Below are positions 12,685 through 25,514 of a DNA stretch of 64,000 nucleotides, piece by piece. How positions within the stretch are numbered: the first letter of the stretch is position 1; every line of letters begins with the position of its first letter. This stretch comes from Galbula dea (lineage: Eukaryota > Chordata > Aves > Piciformes > Galbulidae): the NCBI GenBank assembly GCA_013399015.1, contig VWZX01012694.1:2834891-2898890 (forward strand), given 5' to 3'. The notes under the pieces are model-generated. The model was not told the DNA's origin and made no database searches. It saw nothing but the letters and a program-made list of their open reading frames with translations. Both the position numbers and the translations under genes were made by a program.

Positions 12685-15179
12685 CTATCAAACAGGGAAG
12701 GGGAAAGAAGGAAAAAACAAAACAAAAAAACAAAGAGTTCATATTCACTGCCACGCTAGAGAAATTATTGTGTAAAATGGTTCATTTACAATCAAAACTA
12801 AATTGCTAGTATAGCAGCAGACCTCACATGGTAAATATTATGTTTGGGACTCCACTGTACATCTCTAGTATTTGATTAATATGGATTCACATTATCAAGT
12901 TTTACACCTGCATTACGAATGCTGCTGAAGCTTTGAAGTCTACCCCTTGCTTCTCCTTCTCTAATTCCTTAAAGTGATTATTAATGACCCAGAATTTGAA
13001 CTGTAACAGGTGTATAAAACTGGAGTAACTTTAACCAAAACTGAAGTTCAGGCTCAGCAGGCCCCCAGTAAGGTGAGGGTGATCTGAATGCAGTGTAGTT
13101 TTTAGTGCTACATCTAGAAGACTGTAATACTGAGAAGATATTAAGAGGCCAATTAATTTCAAAGGCAGAGTTAAAGCCTTGAAAGAAAGCTCAAAAAGTC
13201 CTTTCTGAATCTCTGTAACTCAATTACATCCCAAGCCCCTAAACATGTTCAGTATTTTTTCTTATTTATCTTTGCAATAATGCCAGTCCTCCCTATTGAA
13301 AAAGTTGCCATCAGAGTCTCCACTAGCTGAAGCACTTAAGTTAAAGCACTCTAGCTTATATTCATATTAAAACCTAACTATAAGTTCCACAAGACCCATG
13401 GCCAAGTAAAAATAAGCTAAGCAAACTAATTCCAAAAATACTAACTTTTTTTTATTAAGTTCAAGTATTAGAAAGGCAAGTAGTTTTTAAGCTAGAAGTA
13501 TTCTAGCACTCCTGTGACAAGGATGGCAGAACAACAGATTCTGTTCCTACTTTATTTAGAATTTTTTCCATGAATTTAAATAGAAACATTACTCAAATAA
13601 TTCAATAAAAACCATACACACTGGAAAAGATAAGCCACTGGGAACATAAACCTGTCATTAGTCTACACTCTTGGTCTAAGAATAAAAGAAATTATTCAGT
13701 GAAAGGTTGAGGACTGCTTAGTCTGTGCAAATCCTCAAATTACCAACAGAAGCAGAATTGTAAAAACAGTTTTGGTTTGGGGAGGGGGAAAAAAAAATCC
13801 AAACACAAACAATGACCCCGAAACCTCACAGCTATAAAATGGAGCATTTACCTAGTATTCAGATTATTTAGACATACTGCACCAAGAGGTAATGTGTGAA
13901 CCAGCATTTAGAGCACTGCTCAGACACCAAGCCTGAAGATTAAAACTTTCAAGCTTAGCACATTCAATTAATATACATGCACCAGAGAGAAGAATGATTA
14001 GATTAGGTTAATTTAATAGACTTATACTGTGTTCATTTCCATGCATGAATGAAATAGCAGCATCCACTCATCATGCATTTGTCAAGCCTTTTTAAGGAAG
14101 ACTGGAGAGAAGTCTACTTTAGCTTTTTCTCAGTATGAAGAACAGCAAGTATCTAGTATAACTTCAAATGATTTTTTTGTTTCCACTAAGTTTAAAAGAT
14201 GTTTCTTTACAGCGACAAAGGGAGAAGGAAGCACAGCCTGGCTTATCTGTGTAAGACTGGGCTCTGCTGTAATAGTTATATAGATTTAGGAGTTGTTCTC
14301 TTCTGTAAAGTAAACATGTTCTTTAGGGCCACAGCAGCAAGACTGCACAATATCATCTAGCAAGGGCTGGGTTCTGAAAACAGAGTACATGAAGCTTTCA
14401 AGTGCCTCTGAATAGCCAGGGGAAAGTATTTTTCATAGAAGGCCTTACGAAAATAATTCTAGTTCCAAGATCTTCCTGATTTCACTGAAATATCCATTAT
14501 AAATATGAAGCTATTTCTGTTTAGTTGCTAAAAAATTATTTCACGTAAAGCCACCATCTTTCCAAAAGCAAGTTGTTCTGCAACTTTGACATTTTTGATG
14601 ATCACATTACAAAAACCAAAACAAGCCAAAAAAAACCCCAACCAAAGGCACCACACAAAACTCTACAGAACGAAAAGGCCACTTCACAATGGAGGGAAGT
14701 CCTTCTTTAGGAAGTATAATGAAAATTACAAAAGTTTTCCTGAAAACCTAGCAGAAAAAATGTACCAGATCACAACTTAATGGTAAAAGTTTCGTTGGTA
14801 ACTTCCAGTTTATAAAGAAATCAGCTTGCACCTCCATTCACAGTACTATTTACAGGTGCGTGTCCATAGGTATTTTTTCCTGTATGTAAAAGGAATCTCT
14901 TCACTGTTTACCCCCACTGTGGGAGAATATGACAAAGTTTGTTTACATGAGAATGAAAAAAAGTTTGTTTACATGAGAATGAAATTCTGCCACAGCCTAG
15001 AAAAACAGAGACTTACAAAAATCTGCAATGTTCCTTAAATTCACAAAACCACTGATGAACTACATGTTTCACGATGAAGCCTATTCTTCCCAACAAGAAT
15101 TAAAACTCCTCACATAAAACACAATGGCTTTTCAAGATACTGATTTTGAGAATTATTCATTGAATCAATCATTACTTAC
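12685..15179 (-). other. AFDN: AFDN intron 22
   Basis: This 2.5 kb AT-rich intron holds no gene or recognised transposable element. It contains a two-copy tandem duplication with a 26-base period at 14934-14983. Confidence 0.85.
14934..14983. repeat. two-copy tandem repeat, 26-base period
   Basis: A 24-base unit beginning AAAGTTTGTTTACATGAG occurs at 14934-14957 and again, identical, at 14960-14983. The perfect identity suggests a recent duplication. Confidence 0.9.
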
Positions 15180-15283
15180 AAGCTCAGCATTCTCATGTGA
15201 CAGGTGACTTTCATAGTCTGCACCTTCAAAGTATATTGTCCATGTGCCTGGTGACCGTGGATGAGGCATTAGTCTACAAAAAC
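15180..15283 (-). CDS. AFDN: AFDN exon 22: linker leading to the PDZ domain
   Basis: This 104-base exon encodes about residues 970-1004: GFCRLMPHPRSPGTWTIYFE, then GADYESHLSHENAEL. The acceptor is CTTTCAG before GTTTTTG and the donor is CTT followed by GTAAGT. The SHEN stretch differs from mammalian RENT. Phase matches exons 21 and 23. Confidence 0.96.
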
Positions 15284-17000
15284 CTGAAAGAGAAAGTAAC
15301 ACCAACATAATCATGTTATTGAAATATTAATTAAAATCAAATAGACTGCCACAAGGTAATAATAAATAGAAGTATTTATCTGTTTATATTCATTAGTATG
15401 TTGAATTCTGCATCTTAGATTGCCACTGTGTCTTTCACTGCAATTTTATGGTATGTAAAAAATACTACAATTCTATAGCTGCTACTTCAAAGAAACAATG
15501 TATCTAAAAAACACTACAAACTCATACGAAAGTCTTGGGCTGCAAAATACTGCTTGTAACAACCAGACTGAAAAGAGACATGAAACATTCAGTCATCTTT
15601 TGGAATACTACCAGAACTCCGAATAAGAGAGCACCACTCTGCTTTGCAGAGAGTCTAGCTAACCAATCTCAGCATAGATTTGGCAGAGGTGAAGCTTCAC
15701 CTGGTCTCATTACTTTTTAAAATGCAACTATGCAGTTAGAAGTGGGGATTTCTTTTGATTTGTTTTTTATGAATTGAGTAATTCCTAGAATTCTAAAAAA
15801 AAGAAGCCATAGCAGCTGAGAGGTATCCACCATTGTGTCCTAAATCAGGGACAGGGAGAATCCTCATCACAGCCAAATTCCGAATCATTCCATCTAAATA
15901 GATGAGATTCTCCTCCTCATGAAAATCCATCTTTCAGTAACTCAGTTTACACTGATTTACTGTGAACTACTCCCTCAGCATAATTTAAAGGATAGCTAAA
16001 AAGTAAAATTTTGGCTATATCCATTAAAAAGGCCTTACTTGTAAGAACCATGCAGACATTTGTACAGCAAACGTATTATACTTACTAATTAAATAATTTA
16101 TTCTACTAATCTCCTTTAGTCTTAAGACTACATCCTCTGTAATTCACTGTACTTTCAAAACAGTCAGTTTCCTACTGATTTTTTTCTTTATATGCAAGAA
16201 CATGGCTTTTCTATAAGCTAAATTGGAAATAACAACTGCAGAACTGCACTGCACTGCAGAGTAAGTGTGCTCTGTCGATAGCCTCCTTTGCTGTCCTACC
16301 TACTGTGATATTTCTGTGGAAATTTTTAAACAACTGCTTCTTAAGAAATTATGCAACAAAGAAGCTTCTAATAAAACTGAGCAGCCCAATTTAAGGGGCA
16401 TAACTTGTTCATTCACTGTAAATGTTTCTGAAAAAGACCTGCTGCTTTACTTTTTCAAGTTTAGTTCACTTTCACTGAACGGAGAGCTCTCTACTTGTCA
16501 TCTGAAGTTTTGTTGGGCTACAAATGCCCAAAACATGCATTCTTATATTGATAAACATTAAAAGAACTATTTTAAGCTAAAGGTCTTTTAATGTTATATG
16601 GAAACAGCAGAGGAGTAAAAAGAGATTTAACCATTTCATTCACATTAGCTTTAAAAGTTGAATGTGAATCTGCTGAAGTATTAAAAAAATTTATTTTTAT
16701 GTAAATTTTTGCTGCTCTAGACCAAAATCCAAAAACCTCTGGAGTAAAGACAAAATAAAGCTTCAGCAGGCACTAGTAACTCAGCACTGCTTATTTATAA
16801 CCTTGAAAGTGAATGGAAGGGGCAGGGAGAAAGGGTAATGATTAGAAAAATCCTGCATACTTTTCACTTTCAGAAAATAGCATAAAAAGATTGAAACATA
16901 CAAAGAAAAAGAAAGTGGTTTACATTTAACTAAAATATATTTCGCATTCTGTGTTCACTACACCAAAAAAAGATCACTGTAAAACAACAGAAGAACTAAC
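15284..17000 (-). other. AFDN: AFDN intron 21
   Basis: This 1.7 kb AT-rich intron contains nothing else that I recognise. Short open frames at 15535-15720 and 16265-16561 on the plus strand have no familiar motifs. Confidence 0.85.
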
Positions 17001-17199
17001 CCCTCTGACAGAGTGGATCTAAAAATTCTTGTAAACCACTTGGAACATTTCTGACAACATCACAGGAATAGCCATCTTCTGGTAAAAGAAAAGGTAGCTG
17101 TAAGTCAGGGTCCTCTTCCAGCTGGACTTCTCGGCCATCGCTGCGAGCAAGTTCGTCAGCCGTATTTTCCGCAACAGTTACTACATTCTCTATCAATTC
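17001..17199 (-). CDS. AFDN: AFDN exon 21: linker between DIL and PDZ
   Basis: This 199-base exon encodes about residues 904-969: ELIENVVTVAENTADELARS, DGREVQLEEDPDLQLPFLLP, then EDGYSCDVVRNVPSGLQEFL and DPLCQR plus one base. The acceptor is TGTCCAG and the donor is AGGG followed by GTTAGT. The segment is almost identical to mammalian afadin, with ELIEN in place of DLIEN and NVPSG in place of NIPNG. Confidence 0.97.
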
Positions 17200-19959
17200 C
17201 TGGACAGAAAGCAGTAAGACATTGTTACTACAAAGGGCTAATTTCATTAAGGAAAAGAGCTTACAACTGAGAAAACTCTAAGACTGGAAGAAAAGGTAAT
17301 TTGGAAAATAAATTATCAGATATAAAACTTCTTTGGCCCTGCAGTCTGTATACTGAATTTCTTTATTTGATTCACTCCCATAGATTATCTAGTTAGAGAA
17401 TATAACAGAAGCATTTCTTTTTCCTTCACTACTTTAAAAAAATTCAACTGTCACTGTTTTTACTTGATAAGAGAGATGTATTTACTTGTAGTTAGAGAAT
17501 GTGCATGTGCAGAGGTGGAATCAAAGGCAGCTTTAAAATTTGGGTGTATATATCCTTCTGTAAGACTAAATATATAGAAAGGAAAGGGACAGGTTGAGTA
17601 AATCAGCACACCTATCAGGACACGTATACTCACAGAGGAGCAATGGCATATAAAATTCCCTAGTTCAAAAGTTTTATAGCACTAGTATCATTCTACATTT
17701 CCTGGGAGTTCAGTATAATATGCAGGATCCCTTAAGGTAGACATTTGTTTTTTAAACAACACTGTAGAAGCACACAATACAAGAGCAGGATCACTCGAGG
17801 TACGACAGGAACTTTCACATTTAGTGCATAATTATTCTGCTTAATATCACAGAAAGCTCTATGAAATCAGTGTACTTTTCACAATGTAGCTACTGGGGTT
17901 GCACGCAGCACACAAAAGTCTTCCTTCTACATTTTAGAGAGATCTGTAAGATTTCAGTAGGGTATCTGCTACTAGATTGTATGAACCAAGTAAAATTAAT
18001 TCAGAAGTTAAACAAAACCAAATTCCTAACAACTTCATAAAAAGCAGAGGTCCAAGCAGCACCTTTTGTTCCTATATTCTTTTATCTATCCCAAATTACT
18101 CAAAAGAGTCAGTCTCTCCCTCTTCTCAAGCAGTTCTTTCATTTTTTTGTTACCTTATATGCCTAAGGCTGGCCTAAGTTTTAGCATTAAAGTATACAGT
18201 TGTTAAGTGAAAGAAAATAAGTTACAGGCAGCTTTTTAAAAATACATAAGTAGCGACTCTCTGAGCACTATGTCTCCTCCAAATTGCATGCTCTGCCTTA
18301 GGAACCAAGAAATCCCCTCAGGTTTGACTGTACTAAATTTCAACGAGCAGGCAGCATCAATACTTAGAGGCATCCTTACCTCTAGTTAATAAGCCCTCTT
18401 TCTGGAAGAGAATTGTGATTTTGCAGGCACCAAGGCAGAATTACTACAGTTAATTAATCTGATGCTGCTATAAATATAACACATAGGTTCCACTTCAACA
18501 AGTATTTGCGTTACCCAAGATTCAGGTTGATTTCCAGGCTCTTTCTACAGTTTCTACTTGTCTCCCAAGACCAGTTTAATAGTTTGGTCTTAATCTCATC
18601 CCAGTTACACTAACATGCAACTCAGAATCCATGAGCCTGATAGAGCAATTTATTACTGGAGCACAATGCAAAACAGCTGAGAGAAAGCCATGCAAGTGCT
18701 CACATTTGAATGTTCAGTTTCAGAAAATTTCCAGGAGGAAGATTTGGCCTGTCTTTAGAAGTGCTCTTAAGAGAAGGGCCTTTTTACCATAAAAGGTGCT
18801 AATATTTAAAAGACTTACATCAAACTAAAATATGTAGAAGTAAATATACTTATATTCTTTTGAACAAATTCCAAGCCTTGGAATTTTTTTAGATTTGGCA
18901 GCACTAAGTCAGGATTTGAGCATACAAGTCTTTTTCATAGTGAGGATTAAAGAAGTCCCAAATACCACTGTACTGCAAAACGGACAAACTAGCTAGATTG
19001 TAATCCTCCCTCCGACACAAAAGGTATGTTGAATCTAGCACTATATTTCTCTGAAGATCCAATAATAATAATAACAATAACAATAACAACAACTGTGGAA
19101 TTCTATGTGTAAACAGGAAATATAAGCTATGTTCTTCACCAAAAGGCTCTTTGGGTTGGTAGCCAGTATATAAAAATGTACCTTAGCTACAAGACCCCTT
19201 AAACACCTTCAGAACCATTGTATTAGTATTTTTGATTTAACAAACACATATCCAAAGTTATTAAAAAACCCCAGACATTTTAGACAATGAAATCTATTAG
19301 ATTACCTTCACCTAGCCTTTAAAGATTTTTTGAGAGCAGTTAACAACTATCAGGATTTACCTGAAGTTTTTTTAAAGAGTTTTTTACAATTCTGCTGGAA
19401 ACACAAAACCTCTTTTGACTTTTCTCTAAAAGATTTTTCCCATGGATAAAACAAAATAGTCAGCTATGTCTTAAGTATCAAGATAAAAAACAGTTCTGAA
19501 AACAACTTTATAAATATACCTGCTCATGTTCCATGCATCAATCTTTCCATCCAAGGACAATCTGTCCACTGCTTGTATGAAAGGATTCAAAATTCATGGA
19601 TTTTTACATTTCACAAGAAAAAAAGATTAGTGTTCCTGTTTCCTTCCTTTTATTTCTACAAGCTACCAATTTTTGCTTCTTCTGGCTACATATACCATGA
19701 GCTTTTGGGAGTGCAATAGAGATTTCTGGCAACATCTTGCTCGAGTTGCAGTGAAATGCACCCACCAAAGCTATTGGCCAGAAGCAGGCTGATAACACTG
19801 ACACTTCGTATTGTATGCTGAACAGATTGCCCACTCTGACTCTTCTTGTAACGATTTCAGGCCAATCAACAACATAATAGCTATTTGCAGCTAGTGGTTT
19901 TACTTTAAGTCTATATTCCTCAGGAATGTTAAAACAGCACAGTGTTAGAAGAGACTTAC
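17200..19959 (-). other. AFDN: AFDN intron 20, with a microsatellite
   Basis: This 2.8 kb intron holds an AAT/AAC trinucleotide microsatellite at 19061-19094. I see no other element. The leucine-run open frame on the minus strand here is just the translated microsatellite. Confidence 0.85.
19061..19094. repeat. trinucleotide microsatellite (AAT)n grading into (AAC)n
   Basis: About eleven trinucleotide units, first AAT, then AAC mixed with AAT. It lies within intron 20 and has no coding role. Confidence 0.95.
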
Positions 19960-20103
19960 TGTTGGGATGAGTGGTTCATCTGGAGCACAGTGATAATTCT
20001 GCAACAAAGCTTGCAGCTGCAGAGAATTCAGCTTAAAGCAAGTACTGTTAATATTTGGAACATCTGCATGTGAATATTTGTCCATGGTAAGCAATGTGGT
20101 TGC
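19960..20103 (-). CDS. AFDN: AFDN exon 20: end of the DIL domain
   Basis: This 144-base exon, exactly 48 codons, encodes about residues 856-903: ATTLLTMDKYSHADVPNINS, then TCFKLNSLQLQALLQNYHCA and PDEPLIPT. The acceptor is CTTAG before GCAACC and the donor is AACA followed by GTAAGT. The SHAD stretch differs from the mammalian APDD, a small variable turn inside an otherwise fixed sequence. Confidence 0.96.
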
Positions 20104-20601
20104 CTAAGAGGGGAAAAAAGTCAGTCATAGGAGATAAATCCAAACCAAAATGAAGCCTGTTTCTGAGTTTCTTATTTCTTTAGATAAGAGAAAGGAAAAG
20201 ACAAAATAAGAAATCAAGATTTGTAACAGAAGCAACATAAATATCCCCAGAACAACCAATAAATAGATCTCCTGTACTTGTAAGAAGAATTAATACTATC
20301 ATAAATGAGGCATATCAATTTTTCTGCTACTCTTCTCATCTGTGTTTATCACAGTTATATCTCAGTCCTATAAACAGAAATTGAACAGCACATTGGCTAA
20401 AATCACTAATAATTAATTTCACTTGTAACTAAAATATTAATGATGCTGAAAACATATTTTGTGTCTTTGCATACTACCTCAATGTTCCAGCATTGAATCA
20501 CACTCATCTGCATGCTGTTCTCTAGGACTAGAGAATATGCAAACATTCTCTTTGAATATACAATGATGTGAGAAGTGTCAATCAGAAATACACACACTCA
20601 C
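20104..20601 (-). other. AFDN: AFDN intron 19
   Basis: This short 498-base AT-rich intron contains no other feature that I can see. Confidence 0.9.
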
Positions 20602-20867
20602 CTGCACTATTCTGCTTAGGTGGCAATCAGCAGCCAATTCTAAACCCTGTTTTTCTGCCCAAGCTTCAATGTGGCCCAACTGCTGACGAACGATAGCCCC
20701 CCAGTAATGTGAACACAACCCTGAATCTGGGGCTGTAACTAGTCTGTTAAAAAGCCACATGTTGATAAAATGAAACAGCTGGGAGAAGAGCTGGATAGTC
20801 AGTGCAGCATTCACTCTACATCTTCGCAACAGGGACATAGCTCCAGTCAATGTATGCAATACATCAT
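20602..20867 (-). CDS. AFDN: AFDN exon 19: DIL domain core
   Basis: This is the longest coding exon in the window, 266 bases, encoding about residues 767-855: DDVLHTLTGAMSLLRRCRVN, AALTIQLFSQLFHFINMWLF, then GLCSHYWGAIVRQQLGHIEA and LAADCHLSRIVQ. The LFHFIN and CSHYWG motifs mark the heart of the DIL fold. The acceptor is CTGTAG and the donor is TGCAG followed by GTGAGTG. RLVTAPDSG has Ala where mammals have Asp. Confidence 0.98.
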
Positions 20868-22217
20868 CTACAGAGATAAAACAAGAAGTTAATCTCACTC
20901 ACTGACTGCAATGTACAACTGGTTTAGACCATAAAAAAAACCAACACAGAGATGCCCAAGTCAGGTTGATGAATGCTAGGTGGAACCTACAGTTACTGAA
21001 TTTATACACTGATGTGTTGAAGACTTTCAGAAGTTGACTGTTCCATGGTTTCAGGATTAAGCAATGTTAAACTGATAGCTGAAATACGTGTTTTAAGTCC
21101 TGAAATGAAAATAAACTCTTCTGGGGAAATATTTAGTATGCTTGTATGTCACTGGTTATACCTGACACTTAAATCATGTCCTCACTTGAGTAAACTCATT
21201 TTTTGTTATTTTTAATAACAAGTTAAAATCTTCATATTCTATTGTTTCAAATGCATACTGCAATTATTCCATAGCTCCTTACAGTTAAGTATCAAACTGT
21301 ACTCAAAAACTTCAGCAGGAAGTATTTGCATTGCATGATGCATGTAAGGAACTGCAGAATGCACATTCCATTTACACATTAATTTTTTAAAACATTCTTT
21401 CTTAAAACATCAAAACAACCTGGTAAATATCAAGTTGAATGTGATTAAGCAGCATGTCCTGGCCTGAAAGGTAGCCAGTTGCATACTGAGCTGTTAAGTT
21501 AGCAGCAGTGCAGCAAGCAGACAAGATTCAGCATTTGTGAGACTGCATCTGGAGCACAGCATTCAGTTCTAAACACACCTGCACAAAGAGGATACTGATC
21601 TAATGGTTCAGGTTCAGCAGAGAGCCACCAAGATGATGAGGGGACTGAAGAAAAGGACATAAAAAGGAGCAGAGAGGTGGATTTGGTTCATCGTGGGGAA
21701 AGAGAAGGCTAAGGGTGCAGCCTGTTGCTATCTTCATCTACCCAATGGGAGCATTCAGAACAAGACTCCTCTCAAAGGTGCACTGTGATAGCACAGAACA
21801 GATAAACCATCACAAAAGTTGCAACATGGGAAACTCCAATTAGATACAGGAAAATTATTTTCACTATCAAACATTGGAAGATGTTATTCAGAGTGGTTGT
21901 GGCATCTCCATTCCTAAGAGGAGATTGAAAACTTAACTGGGTAATATTCTCAACAACCTGGTCCAGTTGCATCATCTTAAGCAAGACACTGGATGACTTC
22001 CAGATGTTCTGCTCCAAACTAAATTATTGCAGAATTTTTAAACCTAATACACATAATTTGAATGTCTCTGCTGTCCTTCCTTATCATCCATACAAAATTG
22101 ATCCAAACAATTCCTAGGGCAACTTGTAAATGTCATATCACTATTAAGAAAAAACTCTATTTATTACTAATCAACTGTAAAGTTTAGAAGACACAAGAAA
22201 AGATCAAGTAGTCTAAC
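20868..22217 (-). other. AFDN: AFDN intron 18, with an old CR1 copy
   Basis: This 1.35 kb intron is largely taken up by a decayed CR1 fragment at about 21525-22020. The remainder is AT-rich sequence without recognisable features. Confidence 0.8.
21525..22020 (+). mobile_element. CR1 LINE fragment, sense strand plus, strongly decayed
   Basis: The text follows the 3' part of the CR1 consensus as I know it: GAGACTGCATCTGGAGCACAG-like start, AGAGCCACCAAGATGATGAGGG, a TTAGATACAGGAAAAT section, and CAACCTGGTCCAGTTG near the end. Many substitutions and small deletions disable it, and no tail repeat remains. CR1 elements spread by reverse transcription and are usually 5'-truncated, as here. Confidence 0.75.
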
Positions 22218-22312
22218 CTATTTTAGGCCTCTGAGGATTATTTTCCTCTGGATCATCAAGGAACGCTGGCATGTAGTTATTAAGCTCTGATTGCAGACAA
22301 TGAACCAGGTAC
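22218..22312 (-). CDS. AFDN: AFDN exon 18: DIL domain
   Basis: This 95-base exon encodes about residues 735-766: KYLVHCLQSELNNYMPAFLD, then DPEENNPQRPKI plus one base. The acceptor is TTCCAG before GTACCTGG and the donor is ATAG followed by GTTAGA. The acidic DDPEEN loop is conserved; NNPQ replaces the mammalian NSLQ as I recall it. Confidence 0.95.
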
Positions 22313-24603
22313 CTGGAAGGGAGAGGGGAAAAAATTAAAATCCTGCATGTGTCCATGATGAATGTTTCTGAAGAAAAGAGACGATCAAATTACAAGACTC
22401 CTGAAATTGCAGTGTTATGTATGTGACTATAGGGAACCTAAAAAGGCCAGAAAGACTAGTGCTCCCCTACCTTTTCTAGAAATGCTGGAAAAAGAATGAG
22501 GTTGTCAGGGAACAAACACAGTCACTTATAAGTGTGGTAGTGAGATGGCATTTAAGTGAAGGTCATATGCTACATACAGAGATGCAGTCAGGCCAAACTG
22601 TGCTTCTGTCAGATTGCCAAAATTATCTTTTACAACAGAAGTACACTCTCCTCTGTTTTAAAGTCTACAAAGAAGAGACTTCAGTAATATTTTAAGCCAT
22701 GTAATTTTCCTATTCAGAGCCAATGCACAAGATCCTAAAATTGCCCTGGTGTGCTGTGTAAATAATTTTTTGATTCTTGTATTTCTCTTCCCTTTAATTA
22801 CAATGAAATGAAAAGCCTGCTTTAGTATTCTTCTAGTCATGGAACATTTTCCTTAACACTGTTTTCAATAATTCGTTTATGCATTTTGTAAGAATTCTAA
22901 GAATTGAAACTAAAAGGGAATCAAGTTGTAATCACATATGTAAAGGAAAATATTTTATGGCTTTCTACAACTTCCCTTACTGTTTCACTGCTAATTTTTT
23001 TTAATAAAATACCCTCAAGTTGCAAGAAAACAAAAGCCATGGCAGTTTCAAACAATTCTGGTGTATGCTAGTTCAGTTGTTACCTTCAAGTAACGTATGC
23101 ACAGCAGATTTTTTTCTTTTCATGATTCTGTTGTGCTTTTTTTATTTGCCTTGTAAATATATATATTCCACAGTTCTCCTTAAGTTTAATCCATCCATTT
23201 GGAATCTGCCATGTTACTGTGTACTTAGGGGAGAATTCACACTGCTAAAGTTCAGAAAAATCCTTTTGCACCCAGCCTACTACACATGTACAGGGAAAAA
23301 AATAGTGCTATTCCTTCCCAGCCAGAGCAATATTCTGTCTTCAATGACTATCTAGCAAATTAGGCTAGCAAAGAGCTGAAATATTTCAAGACATCAATCC
23401 ACTGACCCATGGCAAAAAGGCACAGCTTCATTACCAGCAATTTAGAAGTGCTATAAAAATTGAAAGACTTCATCAAAATAGCTACTTATTTTGTACTTAC
23501 TTGCCTATAATTCACCACCACCACCACCAAAAAAACCCAAAACAAAACAAAACCCCTCAAAAACCTGAGGGAGTACATACAAAGTGGTTTGGTGCATATC
23601 TGATACCCTTCAAAAGTTCAGAAAGCAATGATAAGGTTTCACATATTACGTTCACATACTACATGTGCTCTTTAAAGAAGTACAGACCCCCTTAAAGCTA
23701 AACAGTTAAATCATGGTTAGGTCTCCCAATTCTGTCATGGTATAAAAAGAAGATTATATTCTGTACATAAATATGAAAATATTGTATTTAAAATAGACAT
23801 ACAAGTGGGGGAAGGCTGGGTTGAAGGCACCCATGGTACACTGGGACTTCTCTAAACATAAGTTTCAGAAACAAATTTGCTGAGCAACACCTGTTCAACA
23901 GTGGCTTGGAGAAAAAAAAATCTAAATATGAACAAAAATTAAGCCTTTCTGTTGATTAGCACTGTGCTTACTCAATATTATCTTTGTTCAAGGATCCCTT
24001 CTTCAGAGGACTTCCTTCCCCATTGGATACTTCAATTTTTCTTTTAATGAGTATTGTAATTACCTGAGCTGACAAGCATAGGTTGATTTTATCCCAAGTC
24101 AAAAAGTACTTTTACATTTTTAAGAAAAAAAGGTGTAACAAACCACTGTGCAAATTGCTGTTTATGCAAATTATGAAAGTGTATTATAGTTAGAAGCCCT
24201 TGAAGACTGCAAGGTTCATTACTTTAGGCTTAAATATTTATGAGTTTCTATGCATTTATATATTAACAGCAAAAAGAATCTCTCAGATCTCCATAAAAAC
24301 CCTTAGATTAAGAGAAAGCAATCATCACAAATTAAATTTAAATAACATTTCCCTAAAATTTTCATTAGCAGCCTCAACTATCACAAGAACAGCTAACAGA
24401 TGAAACTCCTTCAGCACCCAGCAAAACAAAGCATCTGTCTAAAAGAAGCACATCTAAGCCTCTTCTCTAATTCCTCCTCTCCAATACTGAACAATACACA
24501 AAGGATGCTATTGCTATACATAAAATTTGGCAAAAATGTGAAGTTATTCTAAACCCCATAGAAACAGTGTATGTTAAGTGAAACAGAAGTCTGATAGCCT
24601 TAC
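22313..24603 (-). other. AFDN: AFDN intron 17
   Basis: This 2.3 kb AT-rich intron contains a short CAC-rich then A-rich tract near 23510-23560, but no element or gene that I recognise. Open frames such as 23020-23355 on the plus strand show no known motif. Confidence 0.85.
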
Positions 24604-24749
24604 TTGAAAGCCATTTGAACCAAGTGTGCCAAAACATCTTGTGCATCCACAGTAATTCGGCTAAGGTCTCTGTCTTGCTTTATGAAATTCAGTAACTCAG
24701 ATGCATTTGCCATCCAAAAGGCAAGCGCCCCAGCAATGTTCTTCTGTTT
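24604..24749 (-). CDS. AFDN: AFDN exon 17: DIL domain
   Basis: This 146-base exon encodes about residues 687-734: KQKNIAGALAFWMANASELL, NFIKQDRDLSRITVDAQDVL, then AHLVQMAF plus two bases. The FWMANASELLNF segment is a hallmark of DIL domains, shared with class V myosin tails. The acceptor is TTAACAG and the donor is TTCAA followed by GTAAGG. One likely difference from mammals is ITVDAQ for ITLDAQ. Confidence 0.97.
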
Positions 24750-25493
24750 CTGTTAAGCAGAAAGGAGCAAAAAATAATATAGGGAAACAGTTTTCTGATA
24801 AAATGCAGCAGCTTAGAAAGGCTCCAAAAGATAGACCAGTACCTTCTCCCATTTCACCAAACGTATCTCAGATACCAGATATTTGCAAACTCTTTAGATG
24901 TAATATTGCAATTGCTGTAACTGGCAAGTTAAATTTTAACAGGTTCACTGAACATAGGAAATTCTGTCAGATTGCCAATAGCCATATCAATAAAGCCACT
25001 ACAGAAGCATCTAGTTATGTAGTGCTAAGAGCTTAGCAGAATGCAGTATCTGGTAATCTGTGCACTTTCAAGCGCGTATTCACTACTGCCCACTGCCACT
25101 CTGATACTGGGCTCCCTGGCTTTGATACCAGGTAACTCAGTATCAAGTACTGATCTATCTCACCATCTCCCGACCACATATGCCAGGCCAGGCAACCTCA
25201 GATGAAATCCAAAGAATAGGAACCACAAACAACAACAAAAAAAGAAAATAAAGGGAAGAAAAAGAACTTTGGTCATTTCATATCCACATTGAAGTGCGTT
25301 AAGCAGAAATTATGGAATGCCATAAAAGTTGCAAAGTCAAAAAAGGATTTTAGTACTGCATGTTCCAGTTGCTGAATGAGTGTTATGAACTGTTCAAGTC
25401 CAGCTGTTTGAGTATTTATTTTGATATGGAAGCAGCATGAGAAACTGAGCTAAGCCAACATAGCTAGGATCAGTTCCCAGCAATATATCCTAC
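24750..25493 (-). other. AFDN: AFDN intron 16
   Basis: This 744-base intron lies between the microexon and exon 17. A plus-strand open frame of 111 codons at 24701-25036 runs antisense through the edge of exon 17 and has no recognisable content. Confidence 0.85.
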
Positions 25494-25514
25494 CTGATCA
25501 ACCTGGTCTACCTC
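25494..25514 (-). CDS. AFDN: AFDN exon 16: 21-base microexon in the DIL domain
   Basis: On the minus strand a pyrimidine-rich tract ending TTTTTCTCCAG is followed by 21 bases and the donor GTAGGA. The bases encode EVDQVDQ in phase 0, and the flanking exons also meet in phase 0 (GVIQ before, KQKN after), so inclusion adds seven residues without changing the frame. From memory, mammalian afadin entries contain EVDQVDQ at this point, which supports it as a real, probably alternative exon; this was not checked by alignment. Confidence 0.85.

Noticed and set aside
18904..19092. Minus-strand frame starting with ten leucines
   Set aside because: The leucine run is the translated trinucleotide microsatellite at 19061-19094; there is no other support.
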